DNA of 64,000 bases from Prochlorococcus marinus CUG1416 (GCF_017695965.1 NZ_JAAORM010000005.1:372001-436000), one strand, 5' to 3'; counted from the first letter of the stretch, positions 1-11,572 are shown. Notes: generated by a model from the sequence alone, not told the origin. Translations and numbers: made by a program.

Positions 1-687
1 ATAGATAAAGTTGATGTTATTTCAGGTCCCGGGAATATCTATGTAACTACTGCCAAAAAACTAATTTATGGCTCTACAGGAATAGATTCCTTAGCGGGTC
101 CAAGTGAAATATTAATCATTGCAGATGAAACCGCTGAAAGTACACATATAGCATCTGATTTATTAGCACAAGCAGAACATGATCCTTTAGCTTCTTCAAT
201 ACTTCTGACCACTTCAAATAAACAGGCCAACGAAGTTTTAGAAGAACTTAACAAAATAATTGATGATCATCCAAGAAAAGAAATTTGTAGGCAATCAATA
301 AAAAATTGGGGATTAATTGTTATTTGCGAAAATGATGAAACCTGTATTGAACTAAGCAATAACTTTGCTCCTGAGCACTTAGAAATTTTAACTTGTGATC
401 CAAACAAGATTCTTGAAGGTATAGAAAATGCAGGAGCAATATTTTTAGGAAAATGGACGCCGGAAGCTGTTGGAGATTACTTGGCTGGACCAAATCATAC
501 TTTACCTACATCAGGAAATTCCAGATTTAGCGGTTCTTTAGGAGTTGAAACTTTTATGAAAAACACTTCAATAATAGAATTTAATGAAGCAAGTTTAAAA
601 GTTAATAGTCTTGATATCATTAACCTTGCTAAAAGTGAGGGATTACATAGTCACGCTAATTCAATAAAAATAAGATTTAAAGATTAG
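1..687 (+). CDS. hisD: Histidinol dehydrogenase, C-terminal part (cut by window start)
   Basis: HisD oxidises L-histidinol to L-histidine in two NAD-dependent steps, the last steps of histidine biosynthesis in the cytoplasm. The reading frame is open from base 1 and ends at a TAG at 685-687, so about 228 C-terminal residues are present and the start lies outside. Family motifs are visible in order: a GPGN segment, LAGPSE, QAEHDP, APEHLE and HTLPTSG. The histidines and glutamate in the later motifs belong to the zinc and catalytic site of the family. The 3' end overlaps the convergent rpiA by 11 bases, so the two transcripts run into each other. No internal stop or frameshift is seen. The assignment is secure. 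Confidence 0.95.
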   Translation: MDKVDVISGPGNIYVTTAKKLIYGSTGIDSLAGPSEILIIADETAESTHIASDLLAQAEHDPLASSILLTTSNKQANEVLEELNKIIDDHPRKEICRQSIKNWGLIVICENDETCIELSNNFAPEHLEILTCDPNKILEGIENAGAIFLGKWTPEAVGDYLAGPNHTLPTSGNSRFSGSLGVETFMKNTSIIEFNEASLKVNSLDIINLAKSEGLHSHANSIKIRFKD

Positions 688-1396
688 CCAATTTTTGAGG
701 GGAGTAAACAACTGGAACATTTTTCTCAATTTTACCAACCAATACATTATCTGTAAGATCAACAAATAATCCGTTTTCTAATACTCCTGGAATATTATTA
801 ATACTCATTTCAATGCCCTTTGGATCCTTAATACCATCATTAAACAACACGTCTAAAATCAAGTTGCCTTGGTCAGTAACTACTGGGCCAGCTTTTTTTG
901 TAGCCATTCTTAAAGAAGAACTGGCATTCATTTCTGAGATGATGTCCTGAACTTGCTTCCAAGCATTTGGAAGGACCTCTACAGGTAAAGGAAAAGATTG
1001 ATTTAAACTTTGTACCATTTTACTTTCGTCAACAACAATTAACAATTGATTAGCCTTAGATGCTACTAACTTTTCTCTTACATGACAGGCTCCTCCACCT
1101 TTAATTAGTTGAAATCCTGGATCAACTTCATCTGCTCCATCAATAGCTAAATCGATATGAGAGACAGAAGCTAAATCAATAAGAGGGATATTAAGTTCGA
1201 GTGCTAAAACTTCTGACTGAAAGGAAGTTGCAACACCTCTTATGTTTTGCAATTTTCCAGAGTTAATTTCATGTGCGAGGCTTTTTATCATAAGCGCAGC
1301 TGTAGATCCAGATCCTAATCCGAGTATCATGTCGCTCTTTACTTCTTTAATTGCTGCATCAGCAACTATTTGTTTCATTTGAGTTTGTGAATCCAA
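677..1396 (-). CDS. rpiA: Ribose-5-phosphate isomerase A
   Basis: RpiA interconverts ribose-5-phosphate and ribulose-5-phosphate, serving both the Calvin cycle and the pentose phosphate pathway in cyanobacteria. The 239-residue product has the usual length. It shows the N-terminal LGLGSGSTA phosphate-binding loop (near residue 26), then AIDGADEVD and [11 protein letters not shown], which contain the catalytic aspartate and lysine regions of the RpiA family. The start is an ATG at 1396. The gene converges on hisD with an 11-base 3' overlap and follows the htrA-type gene on the same strand after a 46-base gap. Nothing is unusual in the sequence. Confidence 0.95.
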   Translation of the reverse strand: MDSQTQMKQIVADAAIKEVKSDMILGLGSGSTAALMIKSLAHEINSGKLQNIRGVATSFQSEVLALELNIPLIDLASVSHIDLAIDGADEVDPGFQLIKGGGACHVREKLVASKANQLLIVVDESKMVQSLNQSFPLPVEVLPNAWKQVQDIISEMNASSSLRMATKKAGPVVTDQGNLILDVLFNDGIKDPKGIEMSINNIPGVLENGLFVDLTDNVLVGKIEKNVPVVYSPQKLANL

Positions 1397-1442
1397 GATC
1401 TTTTTTTCTAAGTTTATAGATTATTAAATTTCAATGGGTGAT

Positions 1443-2567
<1,125 letters not shown>

Positions 2568-2726
2568 TTATTTATAAGTTTTTTATTTATCAAATAAATC
2601 TAATTGAAGATTTATATAATTGTTGAATTTTTGTTTACATCCTTAAAATACAAATTTCCGAAAAATTTTTTTAAAAACTTTTTTATGTGTGAAAATAAAT
2701 TTAATTAGATATTTCTGTAATTCAAC

Positions 2727-3194
2727 TTGAATAAAGAAAACAAACTTAAACTGGAAAACTTAATAAAAATAGTTGCTAATGCTTTTGCTTTCGAAATCTG
2801 TAGTTTAAATATACAAACTAATAAAAATCCAATTGTTATCGAAATAATTTTAAAAAAAGCTAATGGGGATGACATTTCATTAGATGATTGTGCGCTTTTT
2901 AATACTCCAGCATCTGATGAAATAGAAAAATCAAATCTTTTAAATTGTTCATATGTCTTAGAAATTAGTAGTCAAGGGGTCAGTGATGAATTAACCTCAG
3001 AAAGAGACTTCAAAACTTTTAAGGGTTTTCCAGTTAATGTTGAGTTAAACCAAAAGAGTTCAAAATTAAAATTTCTGAATGGTTTGCTTTATGAAAAGTC
3101 TAAAGATTATTTAGCCATTAACATAAAAGGTAAGATAAAAAAAATACCTTTTGATGAAGTACTAAAGATTAGTCTTTGCACATTAAAAGATTAA
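2727..3194 (+). CDS. rimP: Ribosome maturation factor RimP
   Basis: RimP assists maturation of the 30S ribosomal subunit. The 155-residue product has the RimP pattern: an N-terminal alpha/beta domain with [22 protein letters not shown] and [20 protein letters not shown], the family signature, then a small beta-barrel C-terminal domain. The best start is a TTG at 2727; no earlier ATG keeps the frame. It is the first gene of the rimP-nusA-ylxR-infB order conserved across bacteria, which supports the call. A TATAAT hexamer at 2615-2620 in the AT-rich leader is a possible promoter element, but no good -35 is visible. Confidence 0.93.
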   Translation: MNKENKLKLENLIKIVANAFAFEICSLNIQTNKNPIVIEIILKKANGDDISLDDCALFNTPASDEIEKSNLLNCSYVLEISSQGVSDELTSERDFKTFKGFPVNVELNQKSSKLKFLNGLLYEKSKDYLAINIKGKIKKIPFDEVLKISLCTLKD

Positions 3195-3229
3195 TTATTT
3201 TTCCACCATTATTCAATTTCCCATCATAG

Positions 3230-4633
3230 ATGGCATTAGTTATTCTCCCCGGTTTAAACAATCTCATTGAAGACATTAGTGAGGAAAAGAAGTTACCTCC
3301 TAATATCGTAGAATTAGCCTTGCGCGAAGCTTTGTTAAAAGGATACGAAAAATATAGAAGAACTTTTTACATTGGAGTTAACGAAGATCCATTTGATGAA
3401 GAATATTTTAGTAATTTTGATGTTGGATTAGATCTTGATGAAGAAGGTTACAGAATATTATCAAGTAAAATAATCGTTGAAGAAGTTGAGAGCGATGATC
3501 ATCAAATATCTCTTTTGGAAGTCAAGCAAGTAGCTGATGATGCTCAAATAGGTGACACAGTAGTTTTAGACGTCACTCCTGAAAAAGAGGACTTTGGGCG
3601 AATGGCTGCTTCAACAACAAAGCAAGTTTTAGCCCAAAAGTTAAGAGATCAGCAGCGAAAAATGATCCAAGAAGAATTTGCAGATCTGGAGGATCCTGTT
3701 TTAACTGCAAGAGTTATAAGATTTGAAAGGCAATCAGTCATTATGGGTGTTAGTTCTGGCATTGGCAGACCTGAAGTAGAGGCAGAACTTCCCAAGAGAG
3801 ATCAATTACCAAATGATAACTACAGAGCAAATGCAACTTTCAAAGTATTTTTGAAAGAAGTTAGCGAAATAGCTAGAAAAGGACCACAACTTTTTGTAAG
3901 TAGAGCAAATGCAGGTTTGGTAGTTTATTTATTTGAAAATGAAGTGCCAGAGATACAAGAAGGTACAGTAAAAATAGTTGCTGTTTCAAGAGAAGCAAAC
4001 CCTCCTTCAAGAGCAGTTGGTCCAAGAACAAAAGTAGCTGTTGACAGTGTTGAACAAGAAGTGGACCCTGTAGGCGCCTGTATTGGAGCTAGAGGAGCAA
4101 GAATTCAACAAGTAGTTAATGAATTAAGAGGAGAAAAAATTGATGTTATTAAATGGTCATCTGATCCAATACAGTATATTTTAAACTCTTTAAGTCCTGC
4201 GAAAGTCGATCAAGTAAGACTAGTTGACCCAGAAGGGCAACATGCGCACGTACTAGTTCCTCCTGATCAATTGAGTCTGGCAATTGGTAGAGAAGGTCAA
4301 AATGTAAGACTTGCCGCAAGATTAACTGGTTGGAAGATTGATGTTAAAAATTCACATGAATATGATCAGGAATCAGAAGATGCTGCAGTCTCTGAATTAA
4401 TCATTCAAAGGGAAGATGAAGAGAAGCTCCAAAGAGAAGCTGAGCTAAGAGTAGAAGCAGAACAAGCTGAGCGTGCTGCAGAAGATGCAAGATTAAGAGA
4501 GCTTTATCCGCTTCCTGAGGATGATCAAGAATATGGAGAAGAACAATACCAAGAAGAAGACTTTTCAGATAATAATGAAATAGAGACTATTCAAGATAGT
4601 CAACTATCCGCCAAAGAGGAGAGAAAACGGTGA
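3230..4633 (+). CDS. nusA: Transcription termination/antitermination factor NusA
   Basis: NusA binds RNA polymerase and nascent RNA and controls pausing, termination and antitermination. The 467-residue protein shows the NusA N-terminal domain (about 1-130), an S1 region, then two KH domains: ACIGARGARIQQVV (about 285-300) and LAIGREGQNVRLAARL (about 350). The last 85 residues are very acidic and rich in Glu, Asp and Gln, replacing the E. coli-type acidic repeats. The start is ATG at 3230. Its TGA stop overlaps the GTG start of the next gene by four bases, indicating translational coupling. It lies second in the rimP-infB operon. Confidence 0.96.
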   Translation: MALVILPGLNNLIEDISEEKKLPPNIVELALREALLKGYEKYRRTFYIGVNEDPFDEEYFSNFDVGLDLDEEGYRILSSKIIVEEVESDDHQISLLEVKQVADDAQIGDTVVLDVTPEKEDFGRMAASTTKQVLAQKLRDQQRKMIQEEFADLEDPVLTARVIRFERQSVIMGVSSGIGRPEVEAELPKRDQLPNDNYRANATFKVFLKEVSEIARKGPQLFVSRANAGLVVYLFENEVPEIQEGTVKIVAVSREANPPSRAVGPRTKVAVDSVEQEVDPVGACIGARGARIQQVVNELRGEKIDVIKWSSDPIQYILNSLSPAKVDQVRLVDPEGQHAHVLVPPDQLSLAIGREGQNVRLAARLTGWKIDVKNSHEYDQESEDAAVSELIIQREDEEKLQREAELRVEAEQAERAAEDARLRELYPLPEDDQEYGEEQYQEEDFSDNNEIETIQDSQLSAKEERKR

Positions 4634-4911
4634 TACAACAAACCCCTGTTATGCGCATATGCATTTCATGTAGAAAAACATATGACAGGAAACATCTTTT
4701 AAAGATTACCAAAGATCATCAGCAAGGGATCATGTTTCAAAAGGGAATGGGGCGATCAGCTTACATTTGCAAGTCAAAAATATGTTACTCAGATTCCAAG
4801 ATAAAAAAAAAGCTTCAAAAAGCTTTAAAAACATTTTTAGAACCTGAATTTATTGATATTTTTGAAAAAGAAATTACAAGCTACAATGACTATCCCAATA
4901 AGGGAATATAA
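4630..4911 (+). CDS. ylxR: YlxR-family (DUF448) small RNA-binding protein
   Basis: This 93-residue basic protein belongs to the YlxR/DUF448 family, which is almost always encoded between nusA and infB. The exact role is unsettled; a nucleic-acid-binding or nucleoid-associated function has been proposed for the family. The family pattern CISCRK near the N terminus and the GMGRSAYIC segment (about residues 38-46) are present. The GTG start at 4630 overlaps the nusA stop by four bases. An ATG at 4651 is an alternative start and would remove seven residues. Position in the operon makes the assignment firm. Confidence 0.9.
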   Translation: MIQQTPVMRICISCRKTYDRKHLLKITKDHQQGIMFQKGMGRSAYICKSKICYSDSKIKKKLQKALKTFLEPEFIDIFEKEITSYNDYPNKGI

Positions 4912-4957
4912 TTAACTTAAATCCTCTTTTATTTAAAAAGAGTACAATTCAGATTAA

Positions 4958-7900
4958 ATGACTATCAGCGATAAAATCAGAATTTACGAACTTTCCAGAG
5001 ACTTAAATCTGGAAAATAAAGATATATTGGATGCCGCTCAAAAACTATCAATTACAGTAAAAAGTCATAGCAGTTCTATTAGTGCAGAAGACGCAAAAAA
5101 AATAAAAAATCTTATTAATAAAAAGAATTCTGATAAAAAGAATTCAGATAAAAAAATTCTTTCCATTAATAAACCTTCAATTAAAAAAGATAATTCCAAA
5201 CAGAACAAAGGAGATAAATCTCCTGTTATTTCTTCTGTAAAAGGAATACCTCTCAAGGATAATTCAAACAAAAAGCCATTATTGATAAAACCTCTTAATA
5301 AGCCTGAGAGTTTAAAAATACATTCAAATCAACCTAAAAATCACAATAAACCCAATATTATTAACAGTTCACAATCTCAAGAAAATCTTACGAAACAAAA
5401 TATACAGAGTAAGCACTCACAAAATTCCAACCAAGATAAAAAAACTTTCCGAAATAACACAATCCCACCTATCAAAAGTCCCGCAAAACCGCCTATTCAA
5501 CTAATTGCAAAGCCTAAAAATATAAATAATAATGTCAAATCTAATGAATCTTCCAAGAATATCAACAATTCAGGGGACAAAAGACTAATAACAAACAAAC
5601 CTGATCAAAATTCGAATAAACTTAAAACAAAAAATTTGAATAATAGATTAAACACCCCTGAGCTCGTAGGAGCTCCGATAAGAAGAGACAATACTAGTAA
5701 GCAAAATAATAATAATAAAAATATTTCTTTTAAACAAAATACTCCCAACAGACCTGGCATGCCCGATAGGCCGGGATTAAGAAACAAACCATCAGATCAA
5801 GGCAGACCTGGCTCGTTTAATAGACAAGCCAATCCCAATAGAGCTGCTGCTCCCAACAGACCTGGTATGCCCAATAGGCCGGGATTAAGAAACAAACCAT
5901 CAGATCAAGGGCGATCTGGCTCATTTAATAGACAAGCCAATCCAAATAGAGCTGCTGCTCCCAACAGACCTGGTATGCCCAACAGACCTGGTATGCCCAA
6001 CAGACCTGGTATGCCCAACAGACCTGGTATGCCCAACAGACCTGGCATGCCCAACAGGCCTGGTGCTAAATTTAATGGCCAAAGGTCGTCTGGGATTAGG
6101 AAACCAGTCTCACCTAATGAACTTTTACAACTTCAAAAAACTAATAAACCTGAGAAAGACAACCTTGGTATAAAGAATAAAGAAAAACAAAATATTGAAT
6201 CACCTAAACAAAAGGTAAAAGCTCCTAATAGCCGTCTAAATGCCGCCCCGAGTGCGAAAAAAACACCTCATAGAGCATTTTCAAATAGTTCAAGAAAACC
6301 AGGAAGGAAGGATTGGGACGATAGTGCAAAACTAGAAGCATTAAGAAATAAAAATCCCCAAAAACAAAGGCAGAAAGTTCACATTATCGGTGAGAATGAT
6401 GATTCATTAACATCTGAAACAAGTGGCTACTCTGGCGAGAAAATTTCAATATTATCCGCTAGTTTGGCACGTCCAAAGAAAGAAAAATCTGATGAAACTA
6501 AATCTCAAAAATCTATAAAGCAATTCAAGAAGAAGAAAAAAGAGACCACCAGGCAAAGGCAGAAAAGAAGAGCTATGGAATTAAAGGCTGCTAAAGAAGC
6601 TAAACAAGTAAGACCAGAGATGATAGTAGTTCCCGAAGATAATTTAACAGTTCAAGAATTGGCTGATAAATTAAGTCTTGAAAGTTCTGAAATAATTAAA
6701 TCTCTTTTCTTTAAAGGAATAACTGCAACTGTAACTCAATCTCTTGACTTAGCGACTATCGAAACAGTAGCGGAAGAATTTGGAGTGCCTGTTTTGCAAG
6801 ATGATATCCAAGAAGCCGCTGAGAAAACAGTTGATATGATTGAATCTGATGATATTGATAGTCTAATAAAAAGGCCACCTGTTATTACTGTAATGGGTCA
6901 TGTAGATCATGGCAAAACAAGTCTTTTAGACTCCATCAGAGAATCAAGAGTAGCTTCGGGAGAAGCAGGGGGGATAACTCAACATATAGGAGCTTATCAA
7001 GTTGAATTTGAACATGATTCTAAAAAGAAAAAATTAACTTTTCTTGATACTCCTGGGCATGAAGCGTTTACAGCAATGAGAGCAAGGGGTACAAAAGTTA
7101 CTGATGTGGCTGTTCTTGTAGTTGCAGCAGATGATGGTTGCAGACCTCAAACACTGGAAGCCATTAGTCATGCAAGAGCTGCCAAGGTACCAATTATTGT
7201 TGCAATTAATAAAATTGATAAAGAAGGGGCATCTCCAGAAAGAGTAAAGCAGGAACTTTCAGAAAAGGATTTAATTGCTGAAGATTGGGGAGGAGATACT
7301 GTAATGGTTCCAGTAAGTGCAATCAAAAAGCAAAATATTGATAAATTACTCGAAATGATCCTATTAGTTTCAGAAGTTGAAGATCTACAAGCCAACCCTG
7401 ACAGATTCGCAAAAGGCACTGTTATTGAAGCCCACCTGGATAAAGCCAAAGGTCCTGTAGCAACTTTATTAGTACAAAACGGTACCTTAAAATCTGGGGA
7501 TGTTTTAGCTGCAGGCTCAGTCCTTGGGAAAATTAGAGCAATGGTTGATGAACATGGCAATAGAATTAAAGAAGCAGGACCATCATTCCCAGTGGAAGCA
7601 CTAGGATTCAGTGAAGTGCCAACAGCAGGCGATGAATTCGAAGTTTACTCTGATGAAAAAACTGCTCGAGCTATTGTCGGAGATAGAGCGACAGATGCTA
7701 GAGCCACCAAATTAGCTCAGCAAATGGCCTCTAAAAGAGTTAGTTTATCCTCCCTATCAACTCAAGCAAATGATGGAGAATTAAAAGAGTTGAACTTAAT
7801 TCTTAAGGCGGATGTTCAAGGTAGTGTTGAAGCGATATTGGGATCATTAGAACAATTACCAAAAAATGAAGTTCAAGTCAGAGTTCTACTCTCTGCTCCT

Positions 7901-8398
7901 GGAGAAATTACTGAGACAGATATAGATCTCGCAGCTGCATCAGGTTCAGTAATTATTGGGTTTAACACCTCATTGGCATCTGGAGCAAAAAGAGCCGCTG
8001 ATGCTAATGATGTTGATATAAGAGAATATGAAGTAATCTATAAACTCTTAGAAGATATTCAGTTGGCTATGGAAGGTCTACTTGAACCTGATCTTGTAGA
8101 AGAATCACTAGGTAAAGCCGAAGTTCGAGCAACTTTCGCAGTTGGGAAAGGAGCTATTGCAGGCTGTTATATACAAACTGGCAAGTTACAACGGAATTGT
8201 TCTCTAAGAGTTATGAGATCAGATAAAGTAATTTTTGAGGGTAATTTAGACTCTCTAAAAAGGTCTAAAGATGATGTAAAAGAAGTAAATACAGGATTTG
8301 AATGTGGAGTTGGCTGCGATAAATTCTCTTCTTGGATTGAAGGAGACATAATCCAAGCCTTCAAATTTGTTACTAAAAAAAGAACATTAACACAATAA
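4958..8398 (+). CDS. infB: Translation initiation factor IF-2 with a repeat-rich linker
   Basis: IF-2 is the GTPase that delivers initiator tRNA to the 30S subunit and promotes subunit joining. At 1146 residues this is a long version, typical of cyanobacteria. An IF2_N-like module lies at about 5-45, followed by roughly 500 low-complexity residues rich in Asn, Lys, Pro and Ser. A second IF2_N module (about 565-620) precedes the G domain, with GHVDHGKT at 647-654, DTPGHE and NKID. The C-terminal domains II-IV follow without interruption. Part of the linker is a tandem array: two 108-bp units at 5744-5959 and six 18-bp units encoding PNRPGM or PNRPGA at 5960-6067. The enzymatic part is standard. 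The linker is likely to vary between strains. Confidence 0.97.
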   Translation: MTISDKIRIYELSRDLNLENKDILDAAQKLSITVKSHSSSISAEDAKKIKNLINKKNSDKKNSDKKILSINKPSIKKDNSKQNKGDKSPVISSVKGIPLKDNSNKKPLLIKPLNKPESLKIHSNQPKNHNKPNIINSSQSQENLTKQNIQSKHSQNSNQDKKTFRNNTIPPIKSPAKPPIQLIAKPKNINNNVKSNESSKNINNSGDKRLITNKPDQNSNKLKTKNLNNRLNTPELVGAPIRRDNTSKQNNNNKNISFKQNTPNRPGMPDRPGLRNKPSDQGRPGSFNRQANPNRAAAPNRPGMPNRPGLRNKPSDQGRSGSFNRQANPNRAAAPNRPGMPNRPGMPNRPGMPNRPGMPNRPGMPNRPGAKFNGQRSSGIRKPVSPNELLQLQKTNKPEKDNLGIKNKEKQNIESPKQKVKAPNSRLNAAPSAKKTPHRAFSNSSRKPGRKDWDDSAKLEALRNKNPQKQRQKVHIIGENDDSLTSETSGYSGEKISILSASLARPKKEKSDETKSQKSIKQFKKKKKETTRQRQKRRAMELKAAKEAKQVRPEMIVVPEDNLTVQELADKLSLESSEIIKSLFFKGITATVTQSLDLATIETVAEEFGVPVLQDDIQEAAEKTVDMIESDDIDSLIKRPPVITVMGHVDHGKTSLLDSIRESRVASGEAGGITQHIGAYQVEFEHDSKKKKLTFLDTPGHEAFTAMRARGTKVTDVAVLVVAADDGCRPQTLEAISHARAAKVPIIVAINKIDKEGASPERVKQELSEKDLIAEDWGGDTVMVPVSAIKKQNIDKLLEMILLVSEVEDLQANPDRFAKGTVIEAHLDKAKGPVATLLVQNGTLKSGDVLAAGSVLGKIRAMVDEHGNRIKEAGPSFPVEALGFSEVPTAGDEFEVYSDEKTARAIVGDRATDARATKLAQQMASKRVSLSSLSTQANDGELKELNLILKADVQGSVEAILGSLEQLPKNEVQVRVLLSAPGEITETDIDLAAASGSVIIGFNTSLASGAKRAADANDVDIREYEVIYKLLEDIQLAMEGLLEPDLVEESLGKAEVRATFAVGKGAIAGCYIQTGKLQRNCSLRVMRSDKVIFEGNLDSLKRSKDDVKEVNTGFECGVGCDKFSSWIEGDIIQAFKFVTKKRTLTQ
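5744..5959 (+). repeat. Two tandem 108-bp repeats inside infB
   Basis: Units at 5744-5851 and 5852-5959 each encode about 36 residues, beginning PNRPGMP and including RNKPSDQG and [11 protein letters not shown]. The two copies differ at only a few bases, for example at the P/S change after QGR. The period is a multiple of three, so copy-number change keeps the reading frame. Confidence 0.95.
5960..6067 (+). repeat. Six tandem 18-bp repeats inside infB (PNRPGM units)
   Basis: The units begin at 5960, 5978, 5996, 6014, 6032 and 6050, with consensus cccaacagacctggtatg. The first four are identical; the last two carry small substitutions, and the last ends in GCT (PNRPGA). The units fill residues 335-370 of IF-2. 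Near-identity at the DNA level suggests recent slippage or unequal crossing-over. Confidence 0.97.
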
Positions 8399-8414
8399 GA
8401 AAATATTTAACTTA

Positions 8415-8651
8415 TTAATCTTTATTCCTTTCAAGGAATAATAAAGTAGGAAATAGTATACACGCACAAAGTTGTATGAGAAGGTTATTCTGTTGTAATT
8501 CACTTCCACTTGCGATTTTGGAAAGCATTATTAAAAGTCCCAAGAATGCCGAACCACTAAAAGCTATCCACAATATTCTCCTTAATCCCTTGAAAGGAGC
8601 CTGGGATTCATTTAATAATTTCTTTTTTAATTCAGGATCTATTTTTGACAT
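8415..8651 (-). CDS. Small DUF3493-like membrane protein
   Basis: The 78-residue product has an N-terminal polar part containing APFKGLRR, followed by two hydrophobic segments at about 28-48 and 55-73. This layout and the PFKGLRR..LW...SGSAFLG pattern match the DUF3493 family of cyanobacteria and plastids, to which the plant photosystem II accumulation factor LPA3 has been linked. A thylakoid membrane role is therefore possible but not shown by the sequence. The gene faces infB and is separated from it by 16 bases. An opposing reading frame on the plus strand covers the same bases but looks like a shadow. Confidence 0.7.
   Translation of the reverse strand: MSKIDPELKKKLLNESQAPFKGLRRILWIAFSGSAFLGLLIMLSKIASGSELQQNNLLIQLCACILFPTLLFLERNKD
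8422..8441. terminator. Hairpin at the infB / DUF3493 convergent junction
   Basis: An 8-bp stem ttattcct / aggaataa closes a 4-base loop (ttca) just after infB and inside the last codons of the opposing small gene. There is no clear T tract on either side, so it may be a weak bidirectional terminator or simply a hairpin. Confidence 0.3.
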
Positions 8652-8706
8652 AAATTCTTTAAATTATAAAATTAAGTCTATATGAAAATATCAATATTTT
8701 AATATT

Positions 8707-8778
8707 GCCGATATAGCTCAGAGGTAGAGCAACTGTCTCGTAAACAGTAGGTCATTGGTTCAATTCCAATTATCGGCA
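8707..8778 (+). tRNA. tRNA-Thr (anticodon CGT)
   Basis: The 72-base sequence folds into a full cloverleaf. The acceptor stem is gccgata / tatcggc with discriminator A, the D arm is gctc...gagc, and the anticodon stem is actgt / acagt around the loop ctcgtaa, giving anticodon CGT for threonine ACG codons. The T arm is attgg ttcaatt ccaat. CCA is not encoded. The tRNA stands directly upstream of a run of envelope-type genes. I searched downstream for a repeat of its 3' end and found none. Confidence 0.95.
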
Positions 8779-8803
8779 TTTCGAAATCAAATTAAAAACA
8801 AGA

Positions 8804-10357
8804 ATGATTAATAGAATTAAAAAATTAAAATATTTTTTTCAAATACTTATTTTTATTCCTCTCATATTTTATTTTGGCAAAAGAAGTTATATTGCTTTTG
8901 ATGAAGGGTTTTATGCACTACAAGCTAGATGGATATTGGATAAAGGTAACTGGACAATTCCTCTTTGGTGGGATAATTATGTTTTAGATAGAACAATAGG
9001 TTTACAGTTTTTAATTGCAAAGTCACAAGAAATATTTGGAAGAAATATTTTTTTCGCATATCTACCAACAACTGCTGCTGCAATATTTATGCTATTCATA
9101 ACTTACAAATTACACGAAGAATTTTTTAATAAAAAATATGCAATTATATCTCCACTAATACTTTCTACTACATATCTGTGGTTTGACTACTCACACTTAG
9201 CAACTCAAGATATCATTTATTCATGTTTAGTAACTATTGGAGTATTTTCTTTAGTCAAAATTAAAAGTAAAGAAAACAAATTCTATATTATTCTTTTTGG
9301 TGTTTGGATTGGTTTATCTTTTATGATGAAAACTTTCCTAGTATTTGTACCTCTATTATCACTATCACCATATTTATATATAAAAAAGAATCTTTTATTC
9401 AGTAAATTCTTTTGGCTTGGACTAATCATTGGATTTATTCCGTATTTAGTATGGGCATTATCTATTAATCCTTATTTAGAGAAAAATATTATTTTTTATT
9501 TGTTTGAAAAGTTTAATAGTCTCTCTAATAAAAATACTTTTACGAATCCGTTCTATTATTATTTTTGGAATATACCAGCAACATTCCTTCCTTGGAGTAT
9601 ATTTGCCATTATTGGCACAATTTTGAATTTATATGCCAGTAAAGAGAAAAAATATTTACTTTCCTTTTTCCCTTTAATTTTGGTAGGAATTCTTAGTATT
9701 TTTTCTACGAAAACGCCCTACTATACTCTACAAATCTCAGCAATCTTTACACTTAATACTTATGTAGGAATAAAATATTTATTTAATTCCAAAAGATATA
9801 AACTAATTTTTATATTTATCACTTCAAAAATAGTTCCATTATTTTTAGTCTCTTTAACCTTCACATATTATTTTGTATTTAAAAATATAAGCAACTTTAA
9901 CTTTAGGGAGAATACATTTCTAAGTCTTGGATTGTTGTTTTTTGGACTATCATGGTCATTTATAAAAACTAAAAACTCATTTAAAGAAATATTAATAACT
10001 CTCATAATTGGTCCTTACCTATTCACATCATTTATTTTGCAATCAGGATTATTCACTGATAGATCAAGAGAACTAAGAGAAAAAATGGAATATGTATCAT
10101 CTCTTGATATCGTTAAAAATCAACCAATAAAGGTTGATAAAAGTGGAATGAACAGTTCTCAATCTAACTCAAAAATCATAAGAATTGGTTTATCAACTCC
10201 GATACTAGGTGAAGGTTTAGAGAGAATTGATCAGTTAAAGAAGTCAGAATTGGCATGGACAACTGAGTTTAAAGAAATAAAAAATAATAATGATTCTTAT
10301 GAAGTTATATATGAAAACGATATTTTGAAGCCATGGAAATTAATACTAAAAAAATAA
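8804..10357 (+). CDS. GT39-like membrane glycosyltransferase (ArnT/PMT family)
   Basis: The 517-residue protein is strongly hydrophobic with about ten or more predicted membrane segments. It carries the acidic first-loop motif FDEGFYALQARWIL (about residues 31-44), typical of the ArnT/PMT_2 clan that uses polyprenyl-phosphate-linked sugars as donors to modify lipid A, proteins or glycans outside the membrane. The acceptor cannot be told from sequence. A soluble tail of about 110 residues follows the last membrane segment. It sits between tRNA-Thr and a family 2 glycosyltransferase on the same strand, which suggests a cell-surface glycan locus. The base composition looks even more AT-rich than its neighbours. 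The family call is good; the substrate is unknown. Confidence 0.8.
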   Translation: MINRIKKLKYFFQILIFIPLIFYFGKRSYIAFDEGFYALQARWILDKGNWTIPLWWDNYVLDRTIGLQFLIAKSQEIFGRNIFFAYLPTTAAAIFMLFITYKLHEEFFNKKYAIISPLILSTTYLWFDYSHLATQDIIYSCLVTIGVFSLVKIKSKENKFYIILFGVWIGLSFMMKTFLVFVPLLSLSPYLYIKKNLLFSKFFWLGLIIGFIPYLVWALSINPYLEKNIIFYLFEKFNSLSNKNTFTNPFYYYFWNIPATFLPWSIFAIIGTILNLYASKEKKYLLSFFPLILVGILSIFSTKTPYYTLQISAIFTLNTYVGIKYLFNSKRYKLIFIFITSKIVPLFLVSLTFTYYFVFKNISNFNFRENTFLSLGLLFFGLSWSFIKTKNSFKEILITLIIGPYLFTSFILQSGLFTDRSRELREKMEYVSSLDIVKNQPIKVDKSGMNSSQSNSKIIRIGLSTPILGEGLERIDQLKKSELAWTTEFKEIKNNNDSYEVIYENDILKPWKLILKK

Positions 10358-10402
10358 ATAATCCCTATGTACTAAAGTATATTTATCAAATTTCATAAAG
10401 AA

Positions 10403-11494
10403 ATGAAATCTTTTAATACTTGGAATTTAACAAATAATAAACTTCATCAATTATTCAAAGATAATAACGAATTTATTGCAATTAAAGTTAGGGGTAATAC
10501 TTGGGAGCCTATAACTAGATGGCTAAAATTAGATTCAAGAGTTTTCAGAGAAACTACTAGCAAAGCAAGAATAACTTTATGCGATATTGAATCTCTGGCA
10601 GAAATTTATAATTATAGATCTATTAGATGGAAAGCAAAAAAATTAACACCTTTGCCAACCAAACTCATTCCAAAATCTTTAAAAAATATTTTTCGCAAAG
10701 TTCCCATAATAAAACAACTTGCCTATGAACTAGAAATATATTTTTATAAATATAATGAAAATGCTTCAGACCATTTAATATCAATCGTAATCCCTGCAAG
10801 AAATGAAGCTGGTAATAAAGAACTTTTAATAAACGCTTTAAATAAATTCAAAAAAATACCCAATAAATTAGAAATTATATTTGTTGAAGGGCATAGCAAT
10901 GATAAAACATATGAAATGCTGCAAGATTTAAAAGAAAATTACTCAGAATTCTTCAAGATATCTCTTTTAAAACAAACTTCTAAAGGAAAGAAAAATGCAG
11001 TAGTAGAAGGATTTAATATTTCTAAAGGTGAAACCCTCGCAATAGTTGATAGTGATTTCACTGTAGATATTGATGACAGTATTGCAGCAATTATGGAATC
11101 AACTAAAAATGAAAATATTTTAATTAATTGTGCCCGCACAACTTTCCCAATGGAAAAAGATGCAATGAGATGGGCTAACTATATAGGAAATAGACTCTTT
11201 GCAATATTTTTATCAATTCTCATAAATAAGCCCGTATCAGATTCACTTTGTGGAACAAAAGTTTTCTCAAGGAAATTCTATAAACTTATGAAAGGCAATG
11301 GGATTTGGGATTCTAAGTCTGACCCTTTTGGAGACTTCACAATAATATTTGAAGCAGCAAACAATAACATTAAAATACTTAATTATCCTGTTAGATATTA
11401 CGCTAGAAAATCTGGAGCACCAAATATATCTAGATGGATTGATGGATTTAAACTACTCAAAGTATGTTGGATTTATATGATTTCCGATATTTGA
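10403..11494 (+). CDS. Family 2 glycosyltransferase with an odd N-terminal extension
   Basis: Residues about 125-360 form a GT-A fold of glycosyltransferase family 2. It begins SIVIPARNEAGNKELL and has EIIFVEGHSND, GKKNAVVEGF and the metal-binding DSD in AIVDSDFTVD. This class transfers sugars from nucleotide or lipid-linked donors, often to polyprenyl carriers or surface glycans. The first about 120 residues do not belong to that domain. Their tail (LIPKSLKNIFRKVP..KQLAYELEIY) resembles the C-terminal end of methyltransferases that precede GT2 domains in fusion proteins, so this may be a worn-down fusion. That last point is inference. No C-terminal membrane pair is seen. The gene lies between the GT39-like gene and the radical SAM gene. 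Confidence 0.8.
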   Translation: MKSFNTWNLTNNKLHQLFKDNNEFIAIKVRGNTWEPITRWLKLDSRVFRETTSKARITLCDIESLAEIYNYRSIRWKAKKLTPLPTKLIPKSLKNIFRKVPIIKQLAYELEIYFYKYNENASDHLISIVIPARNEAGNKELLINALNKFKKIPNKLEIIFVEGHSNDKTYEMLQDLKENYSEFFKISLLKQTSKGKKNAVVEGFNISKGETLAIVDSDFTVDIDDSIAAIMESTKNENILINCARTTFPMEKDAMRWANYIGNRLFAIFLSILINKPVSDSLCGTKVFSRKFYKLMKGNGIWDSKSDPFGDFTIIFEAANNNIKILNYPVRYYARKSGAPNISRWIDGFKLLKVCWIYMISDI

Positions 11495-11572
11495 ATTTAT
11501 ATAAATTTTCAGAAGTATTTTTCCAAAGATTTTTAATTTCGCCAAATTAGTAATAAAGTAGTTAGATTCTTA

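Noticed and set aside
8476-8685. 69-residue plus-strand frame opposite the DUF3493-like gene
   Set aside because: The minus-strand product has a recognisable family pattern and membrane helices; the plus-strand frame does not.
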